Notes under the pieces: model-generated | Databases searched by the model: none | What the model was told of the DNA's origin: nothing | The model's input: only the letters and a program-made list of their open reading frames with translations | Assembly (NCBI GenBank): GCA_023389255.1 | Contig: JAEWER010000031.1 | Span: 1 to 30,209, forward strand | Direction: 5' to 3' | Origin: Bacillota bacterium | GTDB lineage: Bacteria; Bacillota; Clostridia; Saccharofermentanales; DTU023 | Length of the DNA stretch: 30,209 nt | Position numbers and translations under genes: made by a program | Part shown: positions 7,874 through 15,962 of the stretch, piece by piece | Layout: every line of letters starts with the position of its first letter | Numbering within the stretch: position 1 is the first letter of the stretch

Positions 7874-9685
7874 TTACACTTTAACTGGAGATACACTTAA
7901 ATCAATTTGCTTTTCCTGCTCGTCCTCGCTATCACCCGGTAAGCGATAACGCTCCTTATATTTTTGATACTTCTCTTGGAACAATTGACTATGTTTCTTC
8001 GTATCATTTATATATGCGTGACGTTGCATCTGATTAAGTGTGGCTTCAACTAGTAGCGATCCGACATTAGAACAATGGTCAGCGATACGCTCATAATTGG
8101 TTAAAAGATCGCCTAACACAAAGCCCATTTCAATACTGCATTCACCCTTTTGCATGCGATTGATATGGCGGTTACGGACAGCGCGCACCAGATCATCAAC
8201 CACTTCTTCTAGAGGCTCAATTTCCATCGCTTTCTGCAAATCAACACTTTCTACTGCTGTCAGTGTTTTAGCCATGATATCGTTGATTGCCTGGGACATA
8301 ATGCGCAATTCTTCTTTGGCTGCTTCAGAAAACCCTAAGCGCTTATTAAACTTTTCTTCTGCGCTGTCTTTAATGTTGAGCGCATGATCACCAATACGTT
8401 CAAAATCACCGATTAAATATAAGAGATTAGAAACTTGATAGTTTTCTTTAGCGTTCAAATCTTCTGCGGAAAGGTGGACTAAGTAAGTACCAATCTTGTC
8501 TTCGTACTTATCGAGTTCGCTCTCAACTTTCACAATGGTCTCGGCAGCCTTAACATCGTATTCGCTGAGCAAGCGAATTGCTTCAGAAACCATTTGTGTA
8601 GACATTAAACACATTTTACTCACCACATCTGTAGTACGTTGAACAGCGATAGCTGGTGTTCTAAATAAGCGTTCATCCAAGAGAGCAATCGCATCTGCTT
8701 CAGCCGTATTATCACGTACAGTTGCTTTGACTAATCGCACTAAGCTGAACCGGAGTGGCAGTAAAATAACTGTCAAAATCAGATTGTAAATGGTATGTGA
8801 GTAAGCTACATCGAACGCATTTATGCTGTTATCGATGAAGCCAGGCTGCCAGCCAACCAATGCGAGTATACTTACTAGGATAAAGTACAGTATTGTACCT
8901 ACAAGATTGAAATATAAGTGAGCTACTGCAGTACGCTTCGCTTCACGATTGGCACCTAGCGCAGAAATCAGCGATACACCACAAGAACCGATATTCATAC
9001 CGATGATCATGGGTATTGCCATACTCCAGGTAATGGCTCCTGTAGTTGTCATTGCCTGCAACACACCTGTAGAAGCTGATGAACTCTGTAAAACTAAGGT
9101 TACGATCAAACCAGCAGCTACACCAATCACAGGATTGCGGAGATAGTCAGTTAATTCGAAGAATATTGGACTATTCGCCAAAGGCTTCATGGTGTCAGAC
9201 ATAATAGTTAAACCTATCATCAGAATGCCGAACCCTAGTGCAATATTACCTCTATCCTGTACTCCTTTTTTCTTGGTAAAAAGTACTAAACATACGCCCA
9301 AAAAAACTAAAACCGGAGCAAAGGTGCTGGGCTTAAAAATAGCTACATACCAAGCATCACCCTCTACACTGGTCAGACTGAGTAACCAGGCAGTAATAGT
9401 GGTACCAACATTGCTACCAATAATGACGCTGATACATTGTTCCAGAGTCATTATGCCAGTGTTAACGAAGCCTACTAAGGTAACGATAACAGCAGCAGAT
9501 GATTGAATAATAGCGGTGACAAATGCACCGAGAAAAAAACCACGAATGGGGCTTGCTGTAAGAGTCTCCAAAATACTCTTCATACGGTGTCCAGCTGATC
9601 GCTCTAAACCTTGACTCATCAGCTTCATCCCGTACAGGAACAAGGCAATGCCACCTAGAAAATTAAAGATAGCAAAAAATGACAC
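7874..9685 (-). CDS. Na/Pi cotransporter family protein with C-terminal PhoU-like domain
   Basis: The 603-residue membrane protein belongs to the NptA/YjbB type of sodium-phosphate cotransporters, which move phosphate across the cytoplasmic membrane with Na+. Two inverted repeats carry the diagnostic glutamine-serine motifs QSSAA (61-65) and QSSSAS (200-205), each inside hydrophobic segments. Roughly eight to nine membrane segments span residues 5-315. From about 345 to 560 there are charged helices of the PhoU type (for example LLYLIGDFERIGDHALN and LLTNYERIADHCSN, with the E/D-x-x-R-I-x-D-H signature twice). Start is a GTG at 9683-9685, five bases after AGAGG. A TTGACG promoter candidate lies in front and a strong terminator behind, so it appears monocistronic. 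Direction of phosphate movement cannot be told from sequence. Confidence 0.9.
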   Translation of the reverse strand: MSFFAIFNFLGGIALFLYGMKLMSQGLERSAGHRMKSILETLTASPIRGFFLGAFVTAIIQSSAAVIVTLVGFVNTGIMTLEQCISVIIGSNVGTTITAWLLSLTSVEGDAWYVAIFKPSTFAPVLVFLGVCLVLFTKKKGVQDRGNIALGFGILMIGLTIMSDTMKPLANSPIFFELTDYLRNPVIGVAAGLIVTLVLQSSSASTGVLQAMTTTGAITWSMAIPMIIGMNIGSCGVSLISALGANREAKRTAVAHLYFNLVGTILYFILVSILALVGWQPGFIDNSINAFDVAYSHTIYNLILTVILLPLRFSLVRLVKATVRDNTAEADAIALLDERLFRTPAIAVQRTTDVVSKMCLMSTQMVSEAIRLLSEYDVKAAETIVKVESELDKYEDKIGTYLVHLSAEDLNAKENYQVSNLLYLIGDFERIGDHALNIKDSAEEKFNKRLGFSEAAKEELRIMSQAINDIMAKTLTAVESVDLQKAMEIEPLEEVVDDLVRAVRNRHINRMQKGECSIEMGFVLGDLLTNYERIADHCSNVGSLLVEATLNQMQRHAYINDTKKHSQLFQEKYQKYKERYRLPGDSEDEQEKQIDLSVSPVKV

Positions 9686-9698
9686 AAAAACCTCTACT

Positions 9699-9727
9699 TT
9701 TATTGTTGCTTAATTGAATTGCGTCAA
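9699..9727 (-). promoter_or_regulatory. Candidate promoter for the Na/Pi cotransporter gene
   Basis: TTGACG (9722-9727, minus strand) is an excellent -35 match. With 17-base spacing the -10 is AATAAA (9699-9704), a moderate match. It lies directly after the yajC terminator hairpin and gives a very short leader before the GTG start at 9685. No PhoB-type direct repeats were seen. Confidence 0.45.
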
Positions 9728-9730
9728 ACA

Positions 9731-9755
9731 AAATAGCGCCTTAGAGACGCTATTT
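9731..9755 (-). terminator. Hairpin at the end of yajC
   Basis: AAATAGCG (9731-9738) and CGCTATTT (9748-9755) form an 8-bp stem with a 9-base loop, overlapping the yajC stop codon. On the minus strand the 3' arm ends TATTTTGTTTG, a short U-rich tail. It probably acts as a moderate terminator between yajC and the next gene. Confidence 0.6.
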
Positions 9756-10116
9756 ATTTCTTATCCTTGGATTCAGATTTTACTTCAGTTGCTTTTGCTG
9801 GGCTTTGTGAGCTTTCAATAGTGCCGATTGCACTTTTTTTAAAAGTCATCATTGTGTTTGCTACTGAAGTACTGATGGTAACTTCATCACCACTGATGTT
9901 CATAACTTTACCAACAATACCGCCAATGGTAACAACTTGATCACCGACTTGCATTGCATTGATCTGATTACGCAACTCACGCTCTTTCTTGCGTTGCGGT
10001 CTAATCGTCAGCATGTAGAAAATACCAAAAATAAGTATCAGTGGTAAAAAAGTGAATAATGTGCCATAAAATCCACCCGCATTAGCGGTGCTGTTAAGCA
10101 CAACAGGATATAACAT
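9754..10116 (-). CDS. yajC: Preprotein translocase accessory subunit YajC
   Basis: YajC is a small single-span membrane protein that associates with SecDF and YidC at the Sec translocon. The 120-residue product has a short periplasm-side N-terminus, one membrane segment at about residues 20-38 (LFTFLPLILIFGIFYMLTIRP), and the diagnostic RPQRKKERELRNQINAMQVGDQVVT region followed by the GGIVGKV beta motif. The C-terminus is a charged tail. The ATG at 10114-10116 has GAGG eight bases upstream. Usually tgt precedes and secD/secF follow; here queA is immediately upstream and a phosphate transporter is downstream, so this gene is detached from its usual Sec partners. Confidence 0.94.
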   Translation of the reverse strand: MLYPVVLNSTANAGGFYGTLFTFLPLILIFGIFYMLTIRPQRKKERELRNQINAMQVGDQVVTIGGIVGKVMNISGDEVTISTSVANTMMTFKKSAIGTIESSQSPAKATEVKSESKDKK

Positions 10117-10168
10117 TCCATTTACCTCACAAATTAAATAATAAGGGGATCATCCGCCCCCAAAATGC

Positions 10169-10197
10169 ATTATACATTCTAGGGCAATAAAAACATA
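10169..10197 (-). promoter_or_regulatory. Possible yajC promoter
   Basis: A perfect TATAAT lies on the minus strand at 10169-10174, just before the queA stop codon is cleared (queA ends at 10179). The sequence 17 bases further upstream, TATGTT (10192-10197), is a poor -35 box. It may give yajC its own transcript in addition to read-through from queA. Confidence 0.3.
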
Positions 10198-11216
10198 GCA
10201 TCACCAAAGCTAAAAAAGCGATAGCGCTTCTCTACTGCTAGTTTATATGCCTGCATAATTTCTTCGTATCCATAGAAAGCACTGACTAACATCAAGAGAG
10301 TTGATTCTGGTAAATGAAAATTAGTGATTAGACCATCAAGCACTTTAAATTTATAACCTGGATAAATAAAGATACTGGTATCGCCCACGCTAGGTATTAA
10401 CGGTTTTTTTCGGTCTTGTGCAACAGTTTCTAGCGTACGACATACGGTTGTTCCTACAGCAATAACTCTTCCACCATTAGCCCTAGTCTCATTGATTAAA
10501 TTACAGGCATGTTCATTGATTTCATACCATTCGCTGTGCATATGATGTTCTGAAACATCCTCAACTTTAACTGGCCTAAAAGTGCCTAAGCCCACATGTA
10601 AAGTTATTTCGGCTACTTTGATACCTTGCGCTTTAATTGTTGACAATAATTCAGGTGTAAAGTGTAAACCAGCTGTTGGGGCGGCAGCTGATCCATCGTT
10701 TTTGGCGTATACCGTCTGATATCTAGCTTGGTCTGACAGCTGTTCATGAATATAAGGTGGCAAGGGCATAGTACCCGCTAAATCCAGTATCTCCTGCCAA
10801 ATGCCTTGATAACTGAATTGCATTAGACGCTTGCCATCTTCTAAAGTGCTAATTTGTTTGCACTTGAGTTTATCTTCAATAAAAATAATTTCCGTACCAT
10901 CGTGTATACGTTTACCTGGTTTGACTAAGGTTTCCCAATAATCATCCTTTACACGTCTGAGCAACAACACTTCAACGGTGGCTGTTCCCCCTGCTTTTCT
11001 TCCGATCAAGCGGGCAGGTAAAACTTTTGTATTGTTCAAAACTAAGCAGTCACCTGGCTTGAGCAAATTGAGCAAGGCAGAAAATTGTAAGTGCTGGGGC
11101 TCATTCCCATGTTCAAGCAACATTAAGCGAGAAGAATCTCGCTGTTGTAAGGGAACCTGAGCAATCAGTTCTTCTGGTAATTCGTAATGATAACTAGCTG
11201 TTTTATGTAAATCCAT
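10179..11216 (-). CDS. queA: S-adenosylmethionine:tRNA ribosyltransferase-isomerase QueA
   Basis: QueA transfers and rearranges the ribosyl group of SAM onto 7-aminomethyl-7-deazaguanine in tRNA, forming epoxyqueuosine. Family landmarks are YELPEELIAQVPLQQRDSSR near the N-terminus, LVLNNTKVLPARLIGRK, SAAAPTAGLHFTPELL, and ITLHVGLGTFRPVKVEDVSEHHMHSEWYEI, then TNFHLPESTLLMLVSAF. I place the start at ATG 11214-11216 (345 residues), which fits the usual spacing of about ten residues before LPE. Two longer alternatives exist: a GTG at 11229-11231 that overlaps the trmFO TAG (TAGTG, with AAAGG nine bases upstream), and a TTG at 11240. The GTG is a serious rival because the same junction is used at rpoD-trmK. 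It follows trmFO with essentially no gap. Confidence 0.92.
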   Translation of the reverse strand: MDLHKTASYHYELPEELIAQVPLQQRDSSRLMLLEHGNEPQHLQFSALLNLLKPGDCLVLNNTKVLPARLIGRKAGGTATVEVLLLRRVKDDYWETLVKPGKRIHDGTEIIFIEDKLKCKQISTLEDGKRLMQFSYQGIWQEILDLAGTMPLPPYIHEQLSDQARYQTVYAKNDGSAAAPTAGLHFTPELLSTIKAQGIKVAEITLHVGLGTFRPVKVEDVSEHHMHSEWYEINEHACNLINETRANGGRVIAVGTTVCRTLETVAQDRKKPLIPSVGDTSIFIYPGYKFKVLDGLITNFHLPESTLLMLVSAFYGYEEIMQAYKLAVEKRYRFFSFGDAMFLLP

Positions 11217-11230
11217 AACTTCTCTATTCA

Positions 11231-12622
11231 CTACATACAACCTTTAAGTAATTTCTTAACGGCTGTTATGTCCATAAAGTTTTTTAGTGCCTTGCCCGCT
11301 AGAAGCAATCTCTTGCCTTTACGACCTTTAACACTAATCTCTAATTCTTGACGCAATTTTTTCGCCTCATCCCCCACTATTTCTGGCAACAAACCAAAAT
11401 TTGCATTCATCGGCTGGAAGTTTTTATTCATAGCAAGCACAAATCTAGACATAGCCCCCAGCATAGTAGTTGCTGGGAATAGATGCTCATCATATAAATG
11501 TTCGGCAGTTTGCTTGCTAACTAATTGAGCGATGCATTTACCGACAACTAATCCAGATCCTGCTGATTCAATATAGCCTTCAACACCAGTAATCTGTCCC
11601 GCAAAATAAAGATTTTTATATTTTGCACTACGATAATTGGTGACTAGAAGTTTAGGAGAATTGAGATAAGTGTTGCGATGCATCACACCATAACGAGCAT
11701 ATTTGGCATCCTTCAAGCCTGGAATCAAGCCAAATACTCTTTTCTGTTCACCTTGTGTTAAGCGTGTCTGAAAACCAACTAAATTATAGAGATTGCCAGC
11801 CACATTTTCTTTGCGCAATTGTACACAAGCATAAGGTTCTTTACCTGTTTTAGGATCTACTAATCCCACGGGCTTTAGTGGACCAAAACGCATGGTGTCT
11901 TCACCTAACTCTGCCATTTCTTCAATGGGCATACATCCACTGAATAAATTACTGCTATCGAAATCATGCACTGTTGCACGCTTAGCTGTTTTTAGTTCGT
12001 GATAAAACTGCAAATATTGTTCACGATTGAGTGGGCAATTGAGATAGTCAGCCGTTCCCTTACCATAGCGAGAGGCATGAAAGATGGAATCTTGCTCTAA
12101 GCTATCGGCAAAAACTATGGGTGCCGCTGCATCAAAGAAAAAGAGACTCTCTTCTCCCAAACACTCTAAAACGGAATTATAAAGATCTCCAGTTGTCAGC
12201 GGACCCGTAGCTACTACAACTAGTTTGTTTTTATCAGCAATCAATTCACGTAAATCATGCACTTGATGCTCACAAATTTGCACATTAGCTTGCTCTTTAA
12301 TTGTAGCGGTAACCATTTGGCCAAACTGATCACGATCAACGGCTAAAGCACCACCTGCAGGCACTTTAGTCTTATCTGCACAGCGCATAATCAAAGAGTC
12401 AGAAAAACGCATCTCTTGCTTTAGCAAACCCACTCCATTACTCAGTTGATCTGAGCGTAAAGAATTGCTACACACTAATTCAGCAAAATATGGCTTATGA
12501 TGCGCTTCTGTATAGTGCTGCGGTTTCATCTCATGCAGGATAACCGGCAACTGACAGTTACGTAACTGATAGACAACCTCACATCCTGCTAAGCCTGCTC
12601 CGATAACATGTATTTCTTTCAT
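11231..12622 (-). CDS. trmFO: Folate-dependent tRNA m5U54 methyltransferase TrmFO
   Basis: TrmFO makes 5-methyluridine at position 54 of the tRNA T-loop using methylenetetrahydrofolate and FAD, the route typical of Bacillota in place of SAM-dependent TrmA. The 463-residue protein opens with the FAD-binding VIGAGLAGCEVVYQL (G8, G10, G13). Conserved cysteines are visible at C51 (ELVCSNSLR) and C230 (FSGCMPIEEMAE), matching the catalytic positions known from Bacillus TrmFO. Further signatures are GALAVDRDQF, TGPLTTGDL, and QITGVEGYIESAGSGLVVG near residue 355. ATG 12620-12622 overlaps the topA stop as ATGA, indicating coupling. The topA-trmFO order is standard for the phylum. Confidence 0.95.
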   Translation of the reverse strand: MKEIHVIGAGLAGCEVVYQLRNCQLPVILHEMKPQHYTEAHHKPYFAELVCSNSLRSDQLSNGVGLLKQEMRFSDSLIMRCADKTKVPAGGALAVDRDQFGQMVTATIKEQANVQICEHQVHDLRELIADKNKLVVVATGPLTTGDLYNSVLECLGEESLFFFDAAAPIVFADSLEQDSIFHASRYGKGTADYLNCPLNREQYLQFYHELKTAKRATVHDFDSSNLFSGCMPIEEMAELGEDTMRFGPLKPVGLVDPKTGKEPYACVQLRKENVAGNLYNLVGFQTRLTQGEQKRVFGLIPGLKDAKYARYGVMHRNTYLNSPKLLVTNYRSAKYKNLYFAGQITGVEGYIESAGSGLVVGKCIAQLVSKQTAEHLYDEHLFPATTMLGAMSRFVLAMNKNFQPMNANFGLLPEIVGDEAKKLRQELEISVKGRKGKRLLLAGKALKNFMDITAVKKLLKGCM

Positions 12623-14760
12623 TTGGCTTCCTTTTTAATTTCCGTTTCTGGCTTCATGCGCTTATTGGGACACTGGTCATTGCTACAAACATGATAAGTT
12701 TTACCACGAGATGTTTTTTCTACCAGATAGGAGCCACACAGATCACATTTTTTATCTGCAACCGGCAAATTCCAGCTAATAAACTCACAATTAGGATCTT
12801 TACCTTGTTTGTCGCAGACATAAAATGTACTTCGTTTACCCTTGCGCGCTCTCTTTTTCAGAAGACCCGAACCACATAGTGGGCACTTACCTTTAGCTTT
12901 TTCCGCGTATGGACGTGAATAATCACACTCGGGGAAGCGATCACAAGCAATGAATTTACCGTATCTGCCTTGCTTAATAACTAATTCACCCTCACCGCAC
13001 TGCGGACATTTTTCGCCTATTTTTTCTTCTTCTAATTTAAGCTTTTCAACTGATTCTCTTGCCTCTTCAACTTGTTTATGAAATGGTGGATAAAAATCTG
13101 ATAGCAAAGCAATCCAATCCGCTTCGCCTTCCTCAACATTATCCAATCTATTTTCGATATCAGCCGTGAATGTGGTATCAACAATATTGCTAAATTTTGC
13201 CTCTAATAATTCGGTTACTAACGTACCTAATTCTGTAGGCGCGAGACGCTGTCCTTCTCTTTCAACATAGTTGCGGTTGATTATGGTAGAAATTGTTGGT
13301 GCATAGGTAGACGGACGACCGATACCTAATTCTTCTAGAGCCTTAATTAAGTTTGCTTCTGTGTAGCGTGCTGGTGGCTGAGTAAACTTTTGTTCTTCAT
13401 GTAATTCTTGTAAAAGAACTTCTTCGTTCTCTAGCAATTCTGGTAACTTGATATTTTCTGCTTCATTCTCCGTGGTTGCTTGCTCATAACCATAAATTTT
13501 TAGCCAACCAGGAAATTTTAAAGTATCACCAGCACAACTAAAGACATATCCGTTGTCACTATCTATTTCAACTCGTTTGCTGTCATAGAGAGCTGGGGTC
13601 ATCTGAGAAGAAATAAATTTATTCCAGATCAAAGAATACAATTTGAATTGCTCAGAACTTAAGATATGTTGCACTTTGTGTGGTGGCAGATCTAAATGTA
13701 CTGGTCTAATACATTCATGGGCATCTTGCGAACTTTTTTTAGTACGATAAAAATTCGGTTTAGTCGGTAAATAGGCTTCTCCGTAATTGTTCTTAATGTA
13801 TTCACGTGCACCATTCAGAGCTTCTGGCGAAATGCGTACGGAATCTGTACGCATGTACGTGATTAAAGAAAGTTGACCTTCTGCTGAACTAATACCTTCA
13901 TATAGACGTTGAGCAATGCTCATAGTACGACTGGCAGCAAACCCAAAACTTCTCGAGGCTTGCTGTTGCATAGTACTGGTAGTGAAAGGTGGGGTTGCTT
14001 GACGCTTTTTCTCTTTATTTTGTACTTGAGCAACAGTATAAGTTGCACTCTGCAATTTCTGTTTTACCTTTTCAACTTCTGCTTCCGTATGCAAAGCAAT
14101 CTTTTCTGCTTTCGTCCCTTGGCGCTGACCATAAAATTTTGCGCCAAAAACAGCATTTCTGGTAGTTTTAAAATCGGCATTTAATAACCAGTATTCTTCT
14201 GGTTTAAAAGCTTTAATCTCCCGTTCACGCAATACAGTCAAACGAGTAGCAACCGATTGCACTCTGCCTGCAGAAAGTCCTTTTTGAATTTTTTGCCAAA
14301 GTAAAGGACTAAGCTCATAGCCTACTAATCTATCTAAGATACGTCTGGCTTGTTGGGCATTAACCAATTGCATATCGATAGCACGTGGTTCATTCACCGC
14401 CTGATTAACTGTGTTCTTAGTAATGGCATTAAAAGTTACACGACAACGGCTTTGTGGATCAATTTTTAATATATGAGCTAAGTGCCAAGCAATAGCTTCA
14501 CCCTCACGATCAGGGTCGGTGGCAATTAAAACTCGCTCGACTTTACTAGCTTGTTGCTTGATTTCCTTAATAACCTTTTCTTTACCGCGCATAGTGATGT
14601 ACATGGGCTTAAAACTATTTTTGACATTGACGCCTAGAGTTGAAGCCGGCAGATCACGAACATGACCAACCGAGGCTACCACCTTAAAATCCTTACCTAA
14701 ATAACTACCTATAGTTTTAGCTTTTGCTGGTGATTCAACAATCACTAATGTCTTTGCCAT
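12619..14760 (-). CDS. topA: DNA topoisomerase I (type IA)
   Basis: TopA relaxes negative supercoils by single-strand passage. The 713-residue enzyme starts MAKTLVIVESPAKAKTIGSYLG, the TOPRIM beginning, with the acidic triad region ATDPDREGE (D82, D84). The catalytic tyrosine is Y302 in LITYMRTDSVRIS. Three C-terminal four-cysteine zinc ribbons are intact: C585/C588/C606/C612, C626/C629/C649/C658 and C672/C675/C692/C697. I chose ATG 14758-14760, since AAGGTG then sits at good distance, over a GTG two codons upstream that is too close. It is between dprA and trmFO; the 39-base gap after dprA contains only the ribosome binding site. Some internal segments (about 205-255) are divergent but nothing catalytic seems missing. 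Confidence 0.96.
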   Translation of the reverse strand: MAKTLVIVESPAKAKTIGSYLGKDFKVVASVGHVRDLPASTLGVNVKNSFKPMYITMRGKEKVIKEIKQQASKVERVLIATDPDREGEAIAWHLAHILKIDPQSRCRVTFNAITKNTVNQAVNEPRAIDMQLVNAQQARRILDRLVGYELSPLLWQKIQKGLSAGRVQSVATRLTVLREREIKAFKPEEYWLLNADFKTTRNAVFGAKFYGQRQGTKAEKIALHTEAEVEKVKQKLQSATYTVAQVQNKEKKRQATPPFTTSTMQQQASRSFGFAASRTMSIAQRLYEGISSAEGQLSLITYMRTDSVRISPEALNGAREYIKNNYGEAYLPTKPNFYRTKKSSQDAHECIRPVHLDLPPHKVQHILSSEQFKLYSLIWNKFISSQMTPALYDSKRVEIDSDNGYVFSCAGDTLKFPGWLKIYGYEQATTENEAENIKLPELLENEEVLLQELHEEQKFTQPPARYTEANLIKALEELGIGRPSTYAPTISTIINRNYVEREGQRLAPTELGTLVTELLEAKFSNIVDTTFTADIENRLDNVEEGEADWIALLSDFYPPFHKQVEEARESVEKLKLEEEKIGEKCPQCGEGELVIKQGRYGKFIACDRFPECDYSRPYAEKAKGKCPLCGSGLLKKRARKGKRSTFYVCDKQGKDPNCEFISWNLPVADKKCDLCGSYLVEKTSRGKTYHVCSNDQCPNKRMKPETEIKKEAK

Positions 14761-14799
14761 TTTCACTCACCTTATTTGCGATATTTAACTGAAGATAAT

Positions 14800-15933
14800 T
14801 TATAACAGGTTAACGCGTCGCAAGCAAAACAATCCTTTTTCTGTAGCTTGCCAATAATCTAAACGTCGTTCTACTAAACCACTCATTTCTAGGTCTGCCA
14901 TAACCTCCATAAACTCTGCCAAACTGATGTGTAAAAAGTCTAGTAGTGAGTTCTGATCAGGCAATGTTTCGGCTATGAAATGTAGCAAATGCCAATTGGC
15001 ATCTGTATAAGTTGTTGGTTCTGGCAAAGCATCTTTGATATCTTGAAAACAATACAGCGGTTTAGCACAATCTCGTAACAACTCATGACAACCACGACTG
15101 TAGTGTGAATAGATGGAACTGGGAACAGCCCATAATTCTTTTGCTTGCTCAAAAGCATAACCTGCAGTAATTAAAGTACCACTTTTAGCTTTTGCTTCTG
15201 TGACAACCACATGCTCAGCAAGTCCACTTAGCAATCGATTTCGACAAGGAAAATGTTGCTTTTGGGGAGTACTCTTCGGTGGAAATTCCGATAGAATCGT
15301 ACCATAATTGATCAATTGTTCATATAAACGCTGGTTGCACTTGGGATAACAAACATCTACTCCACATCCCAAAACAGCAATGGTTTTAAGTCCTAAATCC
15401 AATGCGCTCTGATGAGCTTGAGCATCTATACCTTGGGCCATACCGCTCACGATACATGGTTGTTTTGTGCGTAAAGCTGTGATCAAATCCTGCGTTACTT
15501 GTTTACCATAAGCAGATGGTTGCCTACTACCCACAATACAGACAGAACTCTGATAATTAAGATATTCTGGCATTTCTCCTAGTACATATAGCCAAGCAGG
15601 AGCTCCCGCTATCATTCTTAGACTGTGGGGATAATGGCGATGCGTATACGGTAAAATGCGAATGGTTGTTTTATCAGTATCAGTAATTTTTAGATCCCGC
15701 TTTGTAAATTCCTTTGTCACTTCAACATTCGATGAGATATTTAATTTTTCTTCGAGCCAATTAGCAAATGAGCCAGCTTGTACCATTTCGACATTAATAT
15801 CTTGATTAGACAACTTCAGTTCACGTCGTTTGTTTTCAATCTGAGCATAAAAATCACCGTAATAGACAGTAGTTTCAAGCTGTTGCCAAGTGAGTGTTGG
15901 TTTATGTTCAATATAGGTTGGATGCAATAACAT
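14800..15933 (-). CDS. dprA: DNA-processing protein DprA
   Basis: DprA binds incoming single-stranded DNA during natural transformation and loads RecA. The Rossmann-like core is clear: VCIVGSRQPSAYGKQV (GSR at 135-137), CIVSGMAQGIDAQAHQSAL (about 161-179), AVLGCGVDVCYP, and FPCRNRLLSGLAEHVVVTEAKAKSGTLITAGYA (about 228-260). The last 60 residues resemble the winged-helix DML1-like domain. The first 110 residues do not show a recognisable SAM-like domain and are divergent. I start at ATG 15931-15933, six bases after GGAGG, giving 377 residues; an upstream extension lacks a comparable site. Placement between comM and topA suggests a competence and DNA-topology unit. It could serve recombination even if the cell is not naturally transformable. 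Confidence 0.93.
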   Translation of the reverse strand: MLLHPTYIEHKPTLTWQQLETTVYYGDFYAQIENKRRELKLSNQDINVEMVQAGSFANWLEEKLNISSNVEVTKEFTKRDLKITDTDKTTIRILPYTHRHYPHSLRMIAGAPAWLYVLGEMPEYLNYQSSVCIVGSRQPSAYGKQVTQDLITALRTKQPCIVSGMAQGIDAQAHQSALDLGLKTIAVLGCGVDVCYPKCNQRLYEQLINYGTILSEFPPKSTPQKQHFPCRNRLLSGLAEHVVVTEAKAKSGTLITAGYAFEQAKELWAVPSSIYSHYSRGCHELLRDCAKPLYCFQDIKDALPEPTTYTDANWHLLHFIAETLPDQNSLLDFLHISLAEFMEVMADLEMSGLVERRLDYWQATEKGLFCLRRVNLL

Positions 15934-15962
15934 ATTTCTCCTCCATTCTAGTAGACAATTAC

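Noticed and set aside
10145..10160. GGGG and CCCC arms between queA and yajC as a terminator
   Set aside because: Only a 4-bp stem with a 8-base loop and a mixed T/A tail; too weak to call.
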